A DNA stretch of 64,000 nucleotides from Celeribacter baekdonensis B30 (GTDB lineage: Bacteria; Pseudomonadota; Alphaproteobacteria; Rhodobacterales; Rhodobacteraceae). The stretch lies in contig NZ_AMRK01000002.1 in NCBI RefSeq assembly GCF_000299875.1, positions 1 through 64,000 of the forward strand, given 5' to 3'. A program made the position numbers and the translations under genes. Under the pieces are notes generated by a model. It saw nothing but the letters and a program-made list of their open reading frames with translations, did no database searches and was not told the DNA's origin. Positions within the stretch are counted from its first letter, which is position 1, and each line of letters starts with the position of its first letter. Positions 35,836 to 44,060 of the stretch are shown here, piece after piece.

Positions 35836-35949
35836 AAAGCGTTTCGAAACCAAGCTGAGACACAACTTATTTACGAAACACATGCAATACCTATAGGGTT
35901 TGTGCGTTTCACGCCAAAGCTTTAAGCCAAGTTTGTCGCGAAACGCTTT
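35836..35949. repeat. Separated inverted repeat in an intergenic region
   Basis: AAAGCGTTTCG (35836-35846) recurs inverted as CGAAACGCTTT (35939-35949), 92 nt apart. CGCCAAAGC also occurs twice directly (35832-35840 and 35912-35920). The 235-nt gap 35806-36040 otherwise shows no gene. The role is unknown. Confidence 0.35.
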
Positions 35950-36040
35950 CACCTCCCCTTTAGGCGTTTCCCGCCCGCCTGTCCCGCAGAAAGACGCCAC
36001 ACCTCTTTCGAGAAAGACAGAGGGCCAGATGTCACCCGTG

Positions 36041-37003
36041 TCAATTCACGGGCGTGATCAACGCCTCACCGGCAAAAAACGCCGCCAAATTGGCGCATTG
36101 CGCCATGGACATATCGCGGCGGGTTTCGACAGTCGAAGACGCCTGATGCGGCTGTAACAACACATTGTCCATCGCGATCAACCGCGCATCGACATGCGGC
36201 TCATTGTAAAACACATCCAACCCGGCGCCAGCGATTTTGCCCTGTTGCAACGCCTCGATCAGCGCCTCTTCGTCAATGCATGTGCCGCGCGCGATGTTGA
36301 TCACCACGCCCTGCGGCCCCAGTGCTTCGATGGCCGCGCGCGAGACATAGCCGCGCGTGCTGTCCCCGCCGACCACGGCGACCACAAGCCAATCGACCGC
36401 CGCCGCCAAAGCCACCACATCGGTGTGATAGGTCCAGCCGGGCGTGTCCTTTTCCCCCCGTGAGCAATAGTGGACCTCCATGTTGAATGCCGCCAAACGA
36501 TCGGCAATGGCACGGCCGATCCGGCCCATCCCAGCAATGCCCACCTTGGCCCCGGACATTTTGCGATTGAGCGGCAATTCGCGCCCCGATGCCCATGTGC
36601 CATTGCGCACCCACGCGTCGCCTTGCGGGATTTGGCGCGCCCAGCCCAGCATCATCGCCACCGCCAAATCCGCCACATCTTCGTTCAACACATCCGGTGT
36701 ATTGGTCACTTTGATCCCACGCGCCGTCGCCGCCGCGACGTCGATCGCATCATAGCCGACGCCAAATTGCGCGATGAGTTTGAGATTGGGAAACAGGTCC
36801 ATTTGTGCGCCATCAATCGCCCGATGGCCCTTGTTCGCAATGGCTTTGATTGAGGCACGCTGATCCGCAGGCAAGGCTGCGCGGGCTTCTTTGGTTCCGG
36901 CACGCAGCGCCGGGGCGACGACCTCGATCCGCGCAATTTCATCCGGGGTGAAGCTGTCAGAAGAAATAAGGGTCACAGGATCAGACAGACGCAGGTCAGA
37001 CAT
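36041..37003 (-). CDS. D-2-hydroxyacid dehydrogenase (glyoxylate/hydroxypyruvate reductase type)
   Basis: This NAD(P)-dependent enzyme of about 320 residues belongs to the D-isomer-specific dehydrogenase family. It shows IAQFGVGYDAIDVAAATARGIKVTNTPDVLNEDVADLAVAMMLG, the Rossmann motif VGIAGMGRIGRAIADRL, INIARGTCIDEEALIEAL with the catalytic arginine, DVFYNEP with the glutamate, and LLQPHQASSTVETR with the histidine. ATG 37003 has AAAAGGA upstream. The likely reaction is reduction of glyoxylate or hydroxypyruvate; the exact substrate is uncertain. Confidence 0.9.
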   Translation of the reverse strand: MSDLRLSDPVTLISSDSFTPDEIARIEVVAPALRAGTKEARAALPADQRASIKAIANKGHRAIDGAQMDLFPNLKLIAQFGVGYDAIDVAAATARGIKVTNTPDVLNEDVADLAVAMMLGWARQIPQGDAWVRNGTWASGRELPLNRKMSGAKVGIAGMGRIGRAIADRLAAFNMEVHYCSRGEKDTPGWTYHTDVVALAAAVDWLVVAVVGGDSTRGYVSRAAIEALGPQGVVINIARGTCIDEEALIEALQQGKIAGAGLDVFYNEPHVDARLIAMDNVLLQPHQASSTVETRRDMSMAQCANLAAFFAGEALITPVN

Positions 37004-37132
37004 GTGGCGGGTCCTTTTCAAAACAAGAGAGCATGTATGGCGCGCGGCCTTGCGGACTGTGTCATTTGATCACGGCGAGGAAAAGCGCAAATTGCCCGAT
37101 GTCCCCTCGGGCTTCCCCTGCGCTGAGCCGCC

Positions 37133-37240
37133 TTATTCGAAGAACTGGTCGGGATCGACCCGCCCAAATGGCGCTCTGGAGTCGCCATTGATTTGGGAAA
37201 TGGGCCGGTTCGACAGGTGCATGATGGCCATGGGCGACAT
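37133..37240 (-). CDS. Doubtful 35-residue ORF upstream of the hydroxyacid dehydrogenase
   Basis: The leftward reading MSPMAIMHLSNRPISQING, ending in GRVDPDQFFE, has mostly G or C at third positions and a protein-like composition. The frame stays open for about 30 more codons upstream but without a start codon there. It may be a small gene or the remnant of a longer one. No homology can be judged. Confidence 0.25.
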   Translation of the reverse strand: MSPMAIMHLSNRPISQINGDSRAPFGRVDPDQFFE

Positions 37241-37368
37241 TTCCGGCGCTTTGGGGCTGGGCGTGGTCGGCCAGTGGATGACCGACTGCCGGGTCTGATG
37301 CTGGATCGGTTCGAAGACCTCACCGGCACGCCGATTTACTCTGTGGCTTTTCTAAAGGTTTTTCGGGA

Positions 37369-37403
37369 AAGGCGGTTGACGACCGCCTTAAAACGTATAT
37401 ACA
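37369..37403 (+). promoter_or_regulatory. Promoter with overlapping palindromic operator for the RHH-parA operon
   Basis: TTGACG (37376-37381) and TATACA (37398-37403) are separated by 16 nt. A perfect palindrome, AAGGCGGT-TGACG-ACCGCCTT (37369-37389), covers the -35 box. This is the arrangement expected for autorepression by the ribbon-helix-helix protein encoded next. Confidence 0.65.
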
Positions 37404-37429
37404 AAGATCAACCCGAACCGAGACATCAC

Positions 37430-37600
37430 ATGCCCCCCAAAAGCAAAAAAGACAGCAGTTTGATCATTCGCCTGCCCAAGGCAGACCGGGATGACTTTGT
37501 CGCGCTTTGCGAGAAAACCGGCACCTCGGCTTCACGCGAATTGCGCGAGCATATTCAGAAATTCATCAAGAAAAACAGTAAGAAAGGATCGTCCTCGTGA
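37430..37600 (+). CDS. Ribbon-helix-helix partner protein of ParA
   Basis: This 56-residue basic protein (MPPKSKKDSSLIIRLPKADR...) carries a typical RHH pattern: a short strand SLIIRLPKA followed by helices DRDDFVALCEKTGT and SASRELREHIQKFIKKN. Small RHH proteins of this kind bind centromere-like or operator DNA and stimulate a ParA ATPase, as ParG does with ParF. The start is chosen at the ATG 27 nt after the -10 box. The stop overlaps the parA start by 4 nt. Confidence 0.75.
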   Translation: MPPKSKKDSSLIIRLPKADRDDFVALCEKTGTSASRELREHIQKFIKKNSKKGSSS

Positions 37601-38226
37601 AAACGCTACTGGTCGCCAACAGCAAAGGTGGATCCGGCAAAACCATGACGGCGATCACATTGGCCGCGGCGTTGAAAGCGGCGGGGTTCAAGGTCGCTTT
37701 GGCTGATGCCGACCCGCAACAATCGGCGCGCCAATGGGGCAAACGCCGCTCCGCCTATGCGCCACATATCCCCTTGCTCGATTGGTCCGGCACGGCGCGG
37801 CCTTCGGTGCCCAAAAAGACCGAATGGCTGGTGATCGACAGCGGCGCGGGGCTTGGCGCGGAAGAGGCAAAACCGTTTTTGAAAGACGCCGATGTCATGG
37901 TCACCCCGGTGATGGCCTCGATGTTTGACGAATTGGCGGCCAAAGGGTTTTTGAAATCCCTGCGCGAGATCAAACAGATCAAAAAAGGCAAAATCGACAT
38001 CCTGCCCATTGGGTCACGGATTGATCCAAGGCGCAAAGATGCACGGTTGTTAAAGGAATTCCTGGCGGCCAATGGTCAAGAGCTTGTGACCATGATCTCG
38101 GAACGCGCCGCCTATGTCGATTTGGCCCGCGAAGGCCTGTCGATTTTCGACCAAAAACAGGCACGATTCACGCCGATCAAACAGCAATGGCAGCCGGTGC
38201 TCAAACGCATGGGTGTCAAACTCTAA
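37597..38226 (+). CDS. ParA/MinD-family ATPase
   Basis: This 209-residue ATPase has the deviant Walker A motif KGGSGKTMT, DADPQQSARQWGKRR and a Walker B-like WLVIDSGAG, the short ParF-like form without an N-terminal DNA-binding domain. It is coupled to an RHH protein. Known roles of such orphan pairs include segregation of plasmids or positioning of protein clusters. No replication or chemotaxis gene is nearby, so the cargo is unknown. It could be a relic of an integrated element, though base composition does not stand out. Confidence 0.88.
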   Translation: MKTLLVANSKGGSGKTMTAITLAAALKAAGFKVALADADPQQSARQWGKRRSAYAPHIPLLDWSGTARPSVPKKTEWLVIDSGAGLGAEEAKPFLKDADVMVTPVMASMFDELAAKGFLKSLREIKQIKKGKIDILPIGSRIDPRRKDARLLKEFLAANGQELVTMISERAAYVDLAREGLSIFDQKQARFTPIKQQWQPVLKRMGVKL

Positions 38227-38389
38227 ATTCAGGCGCTCTGGCCCACAGATTTTGCCCTCTGGCCGCATGACGAAGCAGTAAGAATCGGCCAATCTGCCCC
38301 GGCAAAGACGGGTCAGTCGCGCGACTGTCATATTCGCGACACAGCTCGGCGCTACCTCCATGCAACACCGCTTAGAGGACACTACGCGC

Positions 38390-39334
38390 ATGATCCCATC
38401 CGCCTTCACCGCCCCCGGCCGTTTTTATCGCGGCAATCTTCACACCCATTCCACGCTCTCCGACGGGATATTGGACCCTGCCGAGGTCTGCCGTCGCTAT
38501 AAAGCCGAGGGCTATGATTTCATTGCCCTGACGGATCATTTCGTCGGCGTTTACAACTATCCACTGGCCGACACTGTGCCATTCCGCGATGACGCGTTTA
38601 CCACGATCTTGGGTGCTGAATTGCATTCGGGCGCGATGGAAAATGGCGAGCTTTGGCATATTCTCGCGGTCGGCCTGCCCGCCGATTTCGCGCCCTCCAA
38701 CAGCCCGGCCTTTGTGCCCGTGGAAGGCCAAGAAACCGGCCCCGAACTTGCCCAACGCGCCCGTGACGCAGGCGCTTTTGTCGCCGTGGCACATCCGCAA
38801 TGGTCGGGCATGTCGCTCGCAGATGCGCGCTCCATCGAGGCCGCCCATGCGGTCGAGATTTACAACCACGGCTGTGCCATGGGCTGTGATCGCGCAGATG
38901 GGGCGTTTTATGCCGATTTGTTGCTCTCGGAAGGTCGCGACCTGACCCTGATCGCCACCGATGACGCACATTTTTCCGAGCCCGACCATTTCGGCGGCTG
39001 GGTCATGGTCAAATCCGAAGAGAACACCCCGGAAGCACTTTTGGAGGCGCTCAAACGCGGCGATTTCTATAGCTCGCAAGGCCCGGAATTGCGCCACGTC
39101 GAGGTAAGCGACAAAGCGATGACGGTGCAGTGCAGCGCCGTCTCCTCCGTGATCGTGCAGGGCCATGGCAGCGCCGCCACCGCCGTCCACGGCGCAAGCC
39201 TGACCCAAGCAGAGGTGCCGTTGGGGCGGTTTTTCAACAGCCCTTGGCTGCGTGTGACGGTGTTGGATCGGGCCGGAAAACGGGCATGGTCCAACCCAAT
39301 GCCCAACCCGGCCTATAAAATGCCGAAAAAATAG
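38390..39334 (+). CDS. PHP domain-containing metal-dependent hydrolase
   Basis: This 314-residue protein has the PHP motifs in order: NLHTHSTLSDG, FIALTDHF, LGAELHSG, AVAHPQWSG, EIYNHG and IATDDAHF. The C-terminal part (about residue 230 on) looks like a beta-sandwich ending in KRAWSNPMP, as in CehA/McbA-type proteins. It probably hydrolyses a phosphoester or carbamate. ATG 38390 follows AGAGGA; the ATG ten codons earlier has no ribosome site. Confidence 0.85.
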   Translation: MIPSAFTAPGRFYRGNLHTHSTLSDGILDPAEVCRRYKAEGYDFIALTDHFVGVYNYPLADTVPFRDDAFTTILGAELHSGAMENGELWHILAVGLPADFAPSNSPAFVPVEGQETGPELAQRARDAGAFVAVAHPQWSGMSLADARSIEAAHAVEIYNHGCAMGCDRADGAFYADLLLSEGRDLTLIATDDAHFSEPDHFGGWVMVKSEENTPEALLEALKRGDFYSSQGPELRHVEVSDKAMTVQCSAVSSVIVQGHGSAATAVHGASLTQAEVPLGRFFNSPWLRVTVLDRAGKRAWSNPMPNPAYKMPKK

Positions 39335-39351
39335 TCATATCCGGTCGCGCC

Positions 39352-39762
39352 TCAAACGGGCGCGACCGCTGTCACTTCGACCTCGACCAAAAACTCTGCA
39401 CGGGTGAAGCCCGTGACGATGATCAGGGTGGAGGCGGGTTTGACCGCGACCTGCGCCAACCACGCATCGCGCACCGCCATATAGGTCGCAAAATCTTCGC
39501 GCCGGGTGACAAACGCGGAGATGCGGATCACATCGGATCGTCCCGCACCCGCCTCTGTCAAAATCGCGTCAATATTGGCGAAACACTGTTCTGACTGGGC
39601 TTTGACGCCCTCGGGACAGGTGCCATCGGGGGCAAGGCCAAGTTGACCCGACGTCACGATGATCCGCCCACCCGGACCCGCATCAATCCCATGCGAATAG
39701 GCGCCAAAAGGCGCGGCAATACTCGGGGGCGTCAGGGCTTTTTTCATCGTCGGCACATCCAT
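39352..39762 (-). CDS. RidA family protein (YjgF/UK114)
   Basis: This protein of about 136 residues belongs to the RidA family, which hydrolyses reactive enamine/imine intermediates. Visible segments are APFGAYSHGIDAGPGGRIIVTSGQLGLAPDGTCPEGVKAQSEQCFANIDAIL, RISAFVTRREDFATYMAVRDAW and PASTLIIVTGFTRAEFLVEVEVTAV. The start is uncertain (ATG 39762 or 39747; neither has a strong ribosome site). It diverges from the catabolic operon at 40.0 kb and may detoxify an intermediate of that pathway. Confidence 0.85.
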   Translation of the reverse strand: MDVPTMKKALTPPSIAAPFGAYSHGIDAGPGGRIIVTSGQLGLAPDGTCPEGVKAQSEQCFANIDAILTEAGAGRSDVIRISAFVTRREDFATYMAVRDAWLAQVAVKPASTLIIVTGFTRAEFLVEVEVTAVAPV

Positions 39763-39816
39763 TTGAGATTCGGTCGCATGCCCTCTGCATGGCAGGTTGC
39801 ACCGAAAAAGACCCGA

Positions 39817-39828
39817 ATTGTGTACAAT
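39817..39828. promoter_or_regulatory. Candidate operator 1 (GntR-like palindrome)
   Basis: ATTGT-GT-ACAAT, preceded by GA, lies in the divergent region between ridA and the importer operon. It has the TTGT-N2-ACAA shape common to FCD-type GntR operators. Confidence 0.4.
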
Positions 39829-39890
39829 GGCGCATCCGAAATCCCCGTCTATCGCATGATATTTGACCATCCGGCCAGAAAATCGCCGCA

Positions 39891-39904
39891 GAATTGTGCA
39901 ATTC
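39891..39904. promoter_or_regulatory. Candidate operator 2 (related palindrome)
   Basis: GAATTG-TG-CAATTC shares the GAATTGTG half with operator 1 and lies 75 bp from it, centre to centre, about seven helical turns. The operon start codon is 96 nt further on. Confidence 0.4.
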
Positions 39905-39999
39905 ACGTTTGCCCAATCAAAAGCGCCGCCCCGCCCTACCCTTCCCCCCGGAACCGCTCGCTAGGATGGTCTTCGGAATTTCACCCACGGAGAATTGAC

Positions 40000-41007
40000 A
40001 TGACACTCAAACGCGTCCTCGCGGGGCTGACACTTGCCGCGACCACGTCCACCGCCGCCCTCACGGGAGCGATGGCCGCCGATCTGACCCCGGTCACCTT
40101 TGGCACCAACTGGCTGGCTCAGGCCGAGCACGGTGGCTATTACCAAGCGGTCGCAGATGGCACCTATGCCGAATGCGGTCTGGATGTGACCATCCAATCT
40201 GGCGGCCCACAGGTGAACAACCGCGCCTTGTTGCTGGCCAATAAAATTCAGTTTCACATGGGTGGCGATCTTTTGCAGGCTTTCAATGCCGCCAAAGAGG
40301 GCATCCCGGTTGTGGCCGTGGCCGCCACGTTTCAAAAACACCCGCAGGTGATCATCGCCCACCCCGGCCAGGCGGACACATTCGCCGACCTGACAAAGCT
40401 GACGCTGTTGATCGGCGACAACGGCTTTGCCTCCTATTACCAATGGATGATGGCCGCCTATGGCTTTACCGCTGAACAGCGCGAACCCTACACGTTCAAC
40501 CCCGCCCCGTTCCTGGCCGATGAAGGCAAGGCGATGCAGGGCTACCTGTCCTCCGAACCCTATGTGATTGAAAAAGAGGGTGGTTTTACCCCTGACGTGT
40601 TCCTGATCGCGGATGCGGGCTATTCGACCTATGCCACCACCATCGAAACCATGCAGAACACCATTGAGGAAAGCCCCGAATCTGTGGCCTGTTTCGTCGA
40701 TGGCTCGGCCAAGGGCTGGTACAATTACATCTATGGCGATCACTCGGCCGCCGATGCGATGATCATGGCCGCCAACCCGGACATGACCCAGGACAAGATC
40801 GACTTTGCCATCGAGAAAATGAAATCAGAAGGCATCGTCGACAGTGGCGACGCGCTTGAGCTGGGCATCGGGGCGATGACCGATGAAAAGATCAAAGATT
40901 TCTACGACAAAATGGTCGATGCGGGCGTGATCGAGGCGGGGCTGGATTATTCTGCCGCGTACACCTTGGCCTTCACCAACAAAAAGGTCGGGATGGATCT
41001 CAAATAA
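40000..41007 (+). CDS. ABC transporter substrate-binding protein, NMT1/SsuA type
   Basis: This 335-residue periplasmic binding protein has a Sec leader (MTLKRVLAGLTLAATTSTAALTGAMA). It then shows VTFGTNWLAQAEHGGYYQAVADGTYAECGLDVTIQSGGPQVNN, an NMT1-type start similar to but distinct from the one at 1.2-2.1 kb. ATG 40000 follows GGAGA. It is the first gene of a nine-gene operon. The enzymes downstream suggest a nitrogen heterocycle as ligand; this is inferred. Confidence 0.88.
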   Translation: MTLKRVLAGLTLAATTSTAALTGAMAADLTPVTFGTNWLAQAEHGGYYQAVADGTYAECGLDVTIQSGGPQVNNRALLLANKIQFHMGGDLLQAFNAAKEGIPVVAVAATFQKHPQVIIAHPGQADTFADLTKLTLLIGDNGFASYYQWMMAAYGFTAEQREPYTFNPAPFLADEGKAMQGYLSSEPYVIEKEGGFTPDVFLIADAGYSTYATTIETMQNTIEESPESVACFVDGSAKGWYNYIYGDHSAADAMIMAANPDMTQDKIDFAIEKMKSEGIVDSGDALELGIGAMTDEKIKDFYDKMVDAGVIEAGLDYSAAYTLAFTNKKVGMDLK

Positions 41008-41040
41008 GACCTTTGGCCTGAGACCCTCCCTGACATCTCA

Positions 41041-41074
41041 CACGGGGGCGCGATCCGTTTGTCCCGCCCCCGTG
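41041..41074 (+). other. Intercistronic stem-loop after the binding-protein gene
   Basis: CACGGGGGCG and CGCCCCCGTG pair perfectly over 10 bp with a 14-nt loop and no T-run. Such hairpins between binding-protein and membrane-component genes usually protect the upstream mRNA and raise binding-protein dosage. Confidence 0.65.
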
Positions 41075-41097
41075 ATCTCTAAAACCAGCAGGTAAAC

Positions 41098-41904
41098 ATG
41101 ACCTCCCCCAACATAATTCCGCCCATGGGCCAGCGCGAAAAGCTCTTGGATATGGTGAATGTCGATAAGGTGTTCAACGGCAATGTCGTGGCCCTCAAAG
41201 ACATGAACCTGACCGTCAATCAGGGCGATTTCATTTCGCTTTTGGGGCCCTCTGGCTGTGGCAAATCCACCGCTTTGCGGCTGATTTCCGGGCTGATGCG
41301 GCCCACCTCGGGTCAGATTTCGTGGGAGGGCGGTCAAAACTCTGGCGATCTGGGCGTGGTGTTCCAAGAGCCCACTTTGATGCCCTGGGCCACGGTCGAG
41401 CAAAACGTCTGGCTGCCATTTCGCCTGCGCGGCAAATCGCTTTCGGATGTGCAGGACGAGATCATGTGGGCGCTCAACATGGTTGGCCTTGAGAAATTCC
41501 AACGCTCTTATCCGCGCGAACTCTCGGGGGGGATGAAAATGCGCGTTTCCATCGCCCGTGCTTTGGTCACAGAGCCGCGGCTGATCCTGATGGATGAACC
41601 TTTCGCCGCCTTGGATGAAATCACCCGGCACAAATTGAACAACGATCTGTTGGACCTCAGAGACAAATTGAAATGCACGGTGATTTTCGTCACCCATTCG
41701 GTGTTTGAATCGGTGTTTCTTTCGGATCGCATCGTTGTCATGGCGGCGCGTCCGGGGCGGGTGTCCTCGGAGGTCACGGTCGATGCGCCCTACCCGCGCA
41801 CCGAAGACTTCCGCACCTCCGCCGCCTATGCCGACCTGTGCCGCAAGGCCTCGGACGCATTGCACGGCGCAATGAATCAACATGGCGCGAGGGCTTCCGC
41901 ATGA
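41098..41904 (+). CDS. ABC transporter ATP-binding protein (SsuB/TauB family)
   Basis: This 268-residue ATPase has Walker A GPSGCGKSTALRLISGL, Q-loop VVFQEPTLMPWATVEQN, signature LSGGMKMRVSIARAL, Walker B LILMDEPFAALDE and switch VTHSVFESVF. It energises the importer of the 40 kb operon. Its stop overlaps the permease start as ATGA. Confidence 0.92.
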   Translation: MTSPNIIPPMGQREKLLDMVNVDKVFNGNVVALKDMNLTVNQGDFISLLGPSGCGKSTALRLISGLMRPTSGQISWEGGQNSGDLGVVFQEPTLMPWATVEQNVWLPFRLRGKSLSDVQDEIMWALNMVGLEKFQRSYPRELSGGMKMRVSIARALVTEPRLILMDEPFAALDEITRHKLNNDLLDLRDKLKCTVIFVTHSVFESVFLSDRIVVMAARPGRVSSEVTVDAPYPRTEDFRTSAAYADLCRKASDALHGAMNQHGARASA

Positions 41905-42755
41905 GTTTGACCGATATGAACCCACCGCTGGTGGTCGACGAAGAAGAACTGCGCCACGCCCGCGCCCAAAAACGCGAGCGCATCGCCAAATGGGTCCTGC
42001 CCGTTGTGGTGATCGCTCTTGCGATTTTCATGTGGGATCGGATCGTGGTCTGGAATGACATCCCGCATTACATTTTGCCCGGTCCCGGCCTTGTGATCAC
42101 AACCCTGATTGCCGATTGGGGCATGTTGTCCTCTGCCCTTGTTGTGACGTTGAAAATCACTTTGGCCGCTCTGTCGGTGGCGGTGATCGGCGGCGTGGGG
42201 CTGGCGATCCTGTTCACCCAATCGCGCTATTTCGAGATGTCGTTTTACCCGTTCGCGGTGATCCTTCAGGTCACGCCCGTGGTCTCGATCGCGCCGTTGA
42301 TTTTCATCTATGTCGAAAACCGTCTGGCGGGCCTGTTGCTTTGTGCGTGGATCGTGGCGTTTTTCCCGATCCTGTCCAACACCACGCTGGGCCTCAATTC
42401 CACCGACCATAACCTGCGCGATCTCTATAAAATCTACGGCGCGACCCGGTGGCAACGCCTGCGCTATCTGCAACTGCCGACCGCGCTGCCGTATTTCTTG
42501 GGCGGGCTTCGCATTGCCGGGGGTCTGTCCTTGATCGGGGCAGTGGTGGCCGAATATGTCGCGGGCACGGGTGGCATCGGATCGGGTTTGGCGTTTCGCA
42601 TCCTTGAGGCGGGGTATCGCCTCAACATTCCGCGCATGTTCGCGGCGCTTCTTTTGATCGCGGCCACAGGCGTCGTGATCTTTACCGCAGCCTCGCTTTT
42701 AAGCCACGCGCTGCTTCACAAATGGCACGAAAGTGCGATCAAACGGGAGTCATAA
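41901..42755 (+). CDS. ABC transporter permease (SsuC family)
   Basis: This 284-residue permease has a cytoplasmic charged N terminus (EEELRHARAQKRERIAKW). Six hydrophobic segments follow, with the EAA loop YGATRWQRLRYLQLPTALPYFLGGLRIAGGLSLIGAVVAEY. Unlike the pyrimidine importer at 2-4 kb there is only one permease gene, so it should work as a homodimer. ATG 41901 overlaps the ATPase stop; an earlier in-frame start lies inside the ATPase gene. Confidence 0.9.
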   Translation: MSLTDMNPPLVVDEEELRHARAQKRERIAKWVLPVVVIALAIFMWDRIVVWNDIPHYILPGPGLVITTLIADWGMLSSALVVTLKITLAALSVAVIGGVGLAILFTQSRYFEMSFYPFAVILQVTPVVSIAPLIFIYVENRLAGLLLCAWIVAFFPILSNTTLGLNSTDHNLRDLYKIYGATRWQRLRYLQLPTALPYFLGGLRIAGGLSLIGAVVAEYVAGTGGIGSGLAFRILEAGYRLNIPRMFAALLLIAATGVVIFTAASLLSHALLHKWHESAIKRES

Positions 42756-42764
42756 GGAACCTGA

Positions 42765-44060
42765 ATGAGCTTTTGCGTTCTGCCCAGCGGCGCGAAGATA
42801 CTTGAAAACGTCACCCTCCCGGCCTGCCTTATGGGCCTTGAGGGGGATCTTATCCAAACCAACCTGACCATTGCAGATGGCAAGATCACATCAACGGACG
42901 CTGGAGCCTCAGCCGAAACTGTGATCCCCAGATTTGATATGAAAGGCGCAATGGTCTTTCCCTGTTTTGTCGATATGCACACGCATTTGGACAAGGGGCA
43001 CATTTGGCCACGGGCCTCAAACCCGGACGGCTCTTTCATGGGCGCGCTCAACACAGTGCGTGCAGATCACGGCAATTGGACGGCCGAGGATGTCGCCGCG
43101 CGGATGGATTTCGCCCTGCGCTGCGCCTATGCCCATGGCACCAAGGCGATCCGCACCCATATCGACAGCCTGGACAATCTCGCCGCCTCCTCCTTTGGCG
43201 TGATTGCCGAGATGCAGGACAGATGGCGTGGCAAGATTGAGCTTCAGGCCTCCTGTCTGGTGGCCGTTGACCGGATTTTCCGTGACGAGGGCGATTTCCC
43301 CGCGATTGCGAAAATTGTCGCGGAGGGCGGTCACACGCTTGGGTCGGTCACCTATCCGGTGCCAGACCTGAAAGAGCGGCTGTTGGATTTCTTTCACTTC
43401 GCGATACTCTATGATTTGGACGTCGATTTTCACGTCGATGAAACCGACGATCCCACCTCGGACACGCTGCGCACCATCGCCGAAACCGTTTTGGAACTGG
43501 GCTTTAAAAACGCCGTCACCGTGGGGCATTGTTGCTCAATCTCGGTGATGCCGGAGGAAACCGCGAACGAAATCATCGCGCTGGTGGCCGAGGCCGGGCT
43601 CAACGTCGTCTCCCTACCGATGTGCAACATGTATCTGCAAGACCGCACTCCGGGCCGCACACCGCGGTGGCGCGGTGTGACCATGGCGCATGAGTTGAAA
43701 GCCGCCGGGGTCAACGTCTCCTTTGCCTCGGACAACACCCGCGATCCGTTCTACGCCTATGGCGATCTCGACATGATCGAGGTCATGCGCGAAGCCACGC
43801 GGATTTGTCATTTGGATCATGGCCGCACCGATTGGGCCGAGGCGTTTTTGACCAATCCGGCCCGCGCCTGTGGCTTTGACGCCCCCTCATTGACCGTCGG
43901 CGCCCCTGCCGATCTGGTCCTGTGCAACGCACGAAACTGGACCGAGCTTTTCGCCCGTCCACAGGCCGACCGGGTGGTTTTACGGGACGGAGATCCCATC
44001 GACCGCAGCCTGCCGTCCTACAGTGAACTCGATCAAATTGTGAGCAAATCCCATGTCTGA
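42765..44060 (+). CDS. Cytosine deaminase-like amidohydrolase
   Basis: This 431-residue metal-dependent enzyme belongs to the CodA/AtzB-type deaminase and amidohydrolase group. Metal-site motifs are H72 and H74 in DMHTHLDKGHIWPR, the FHVDETDDP segment with His and Glu, VGHCCSIS, and SFASDNTRDPFYAYGDLDMIEV with the catalytic aspartate. It could deaminate an amino-pyrimidine or related ring, or hydrolyse a cyclic amide. AAGGA precedes the ATG. It follows the permease directly and overlaps the FAD oxidase gene by 8 nt. Confidence 0.85.
   Translation: MSFCVLPSGAKILENVTLPACLMGLEGDLIQTNLTIADGKITSTDAGASAETVIPRFDMKGAMVFPCFVDMHTHLDKGHIWPRASNPDGSFMGALNTVRADHGNWTAEDVAARMDFALRCAYAHGTKAIRTHIDSLDNLAASSFGVIAEMQDRWRGKIELQASCLVAVDRIFRDEGDFPAIAKIVAEGGHTLGSVTYPVPDLKERLLDFFHFAILYDLDVDFHVDETDDPTSDTLRTIAETVLELGFKNAVTVGHCCSISVMPEETANEIIALVAEAGLNVVSLPMCNMYLQDRTPGRTPRWRGVTMAHELKAAGVNVSFASDNTRDPFYAYGDLDMIEVMREATRICHLDHGRTDWAEAFLTNPARACGFDAPSLTVGAPADLVLCNARNWTELFARPQADRVVLRDGDPIDRSLPSYSELDQIVSKSHV

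Larger units (their letters stand above)
37004..37429. other. Intergenic region with one doubtful small ORF
   Basis: This 426-nt gap carries a candidate leftward small ORF (37133-37240) and a well-formed promoter-operator near its right end. A short GCCCGA...TCGGGC hairpin lies near 37095-37112. Nothing else is supported. Confidence 0.5.

Noticed and set aside
37127-37429. Upstream in-frame extension of the RHH protein
   Set aside because: It would pass through the promoter-operator; the ATG at 37430 gives a compact RHH protein just downstream of the -10 box.
39643-39999. Longer N terminus for the 40 kb binding protein
   Set aside because: It overlaps ridA on the other strand and would bury an evident signal peptide that starts at 40000.
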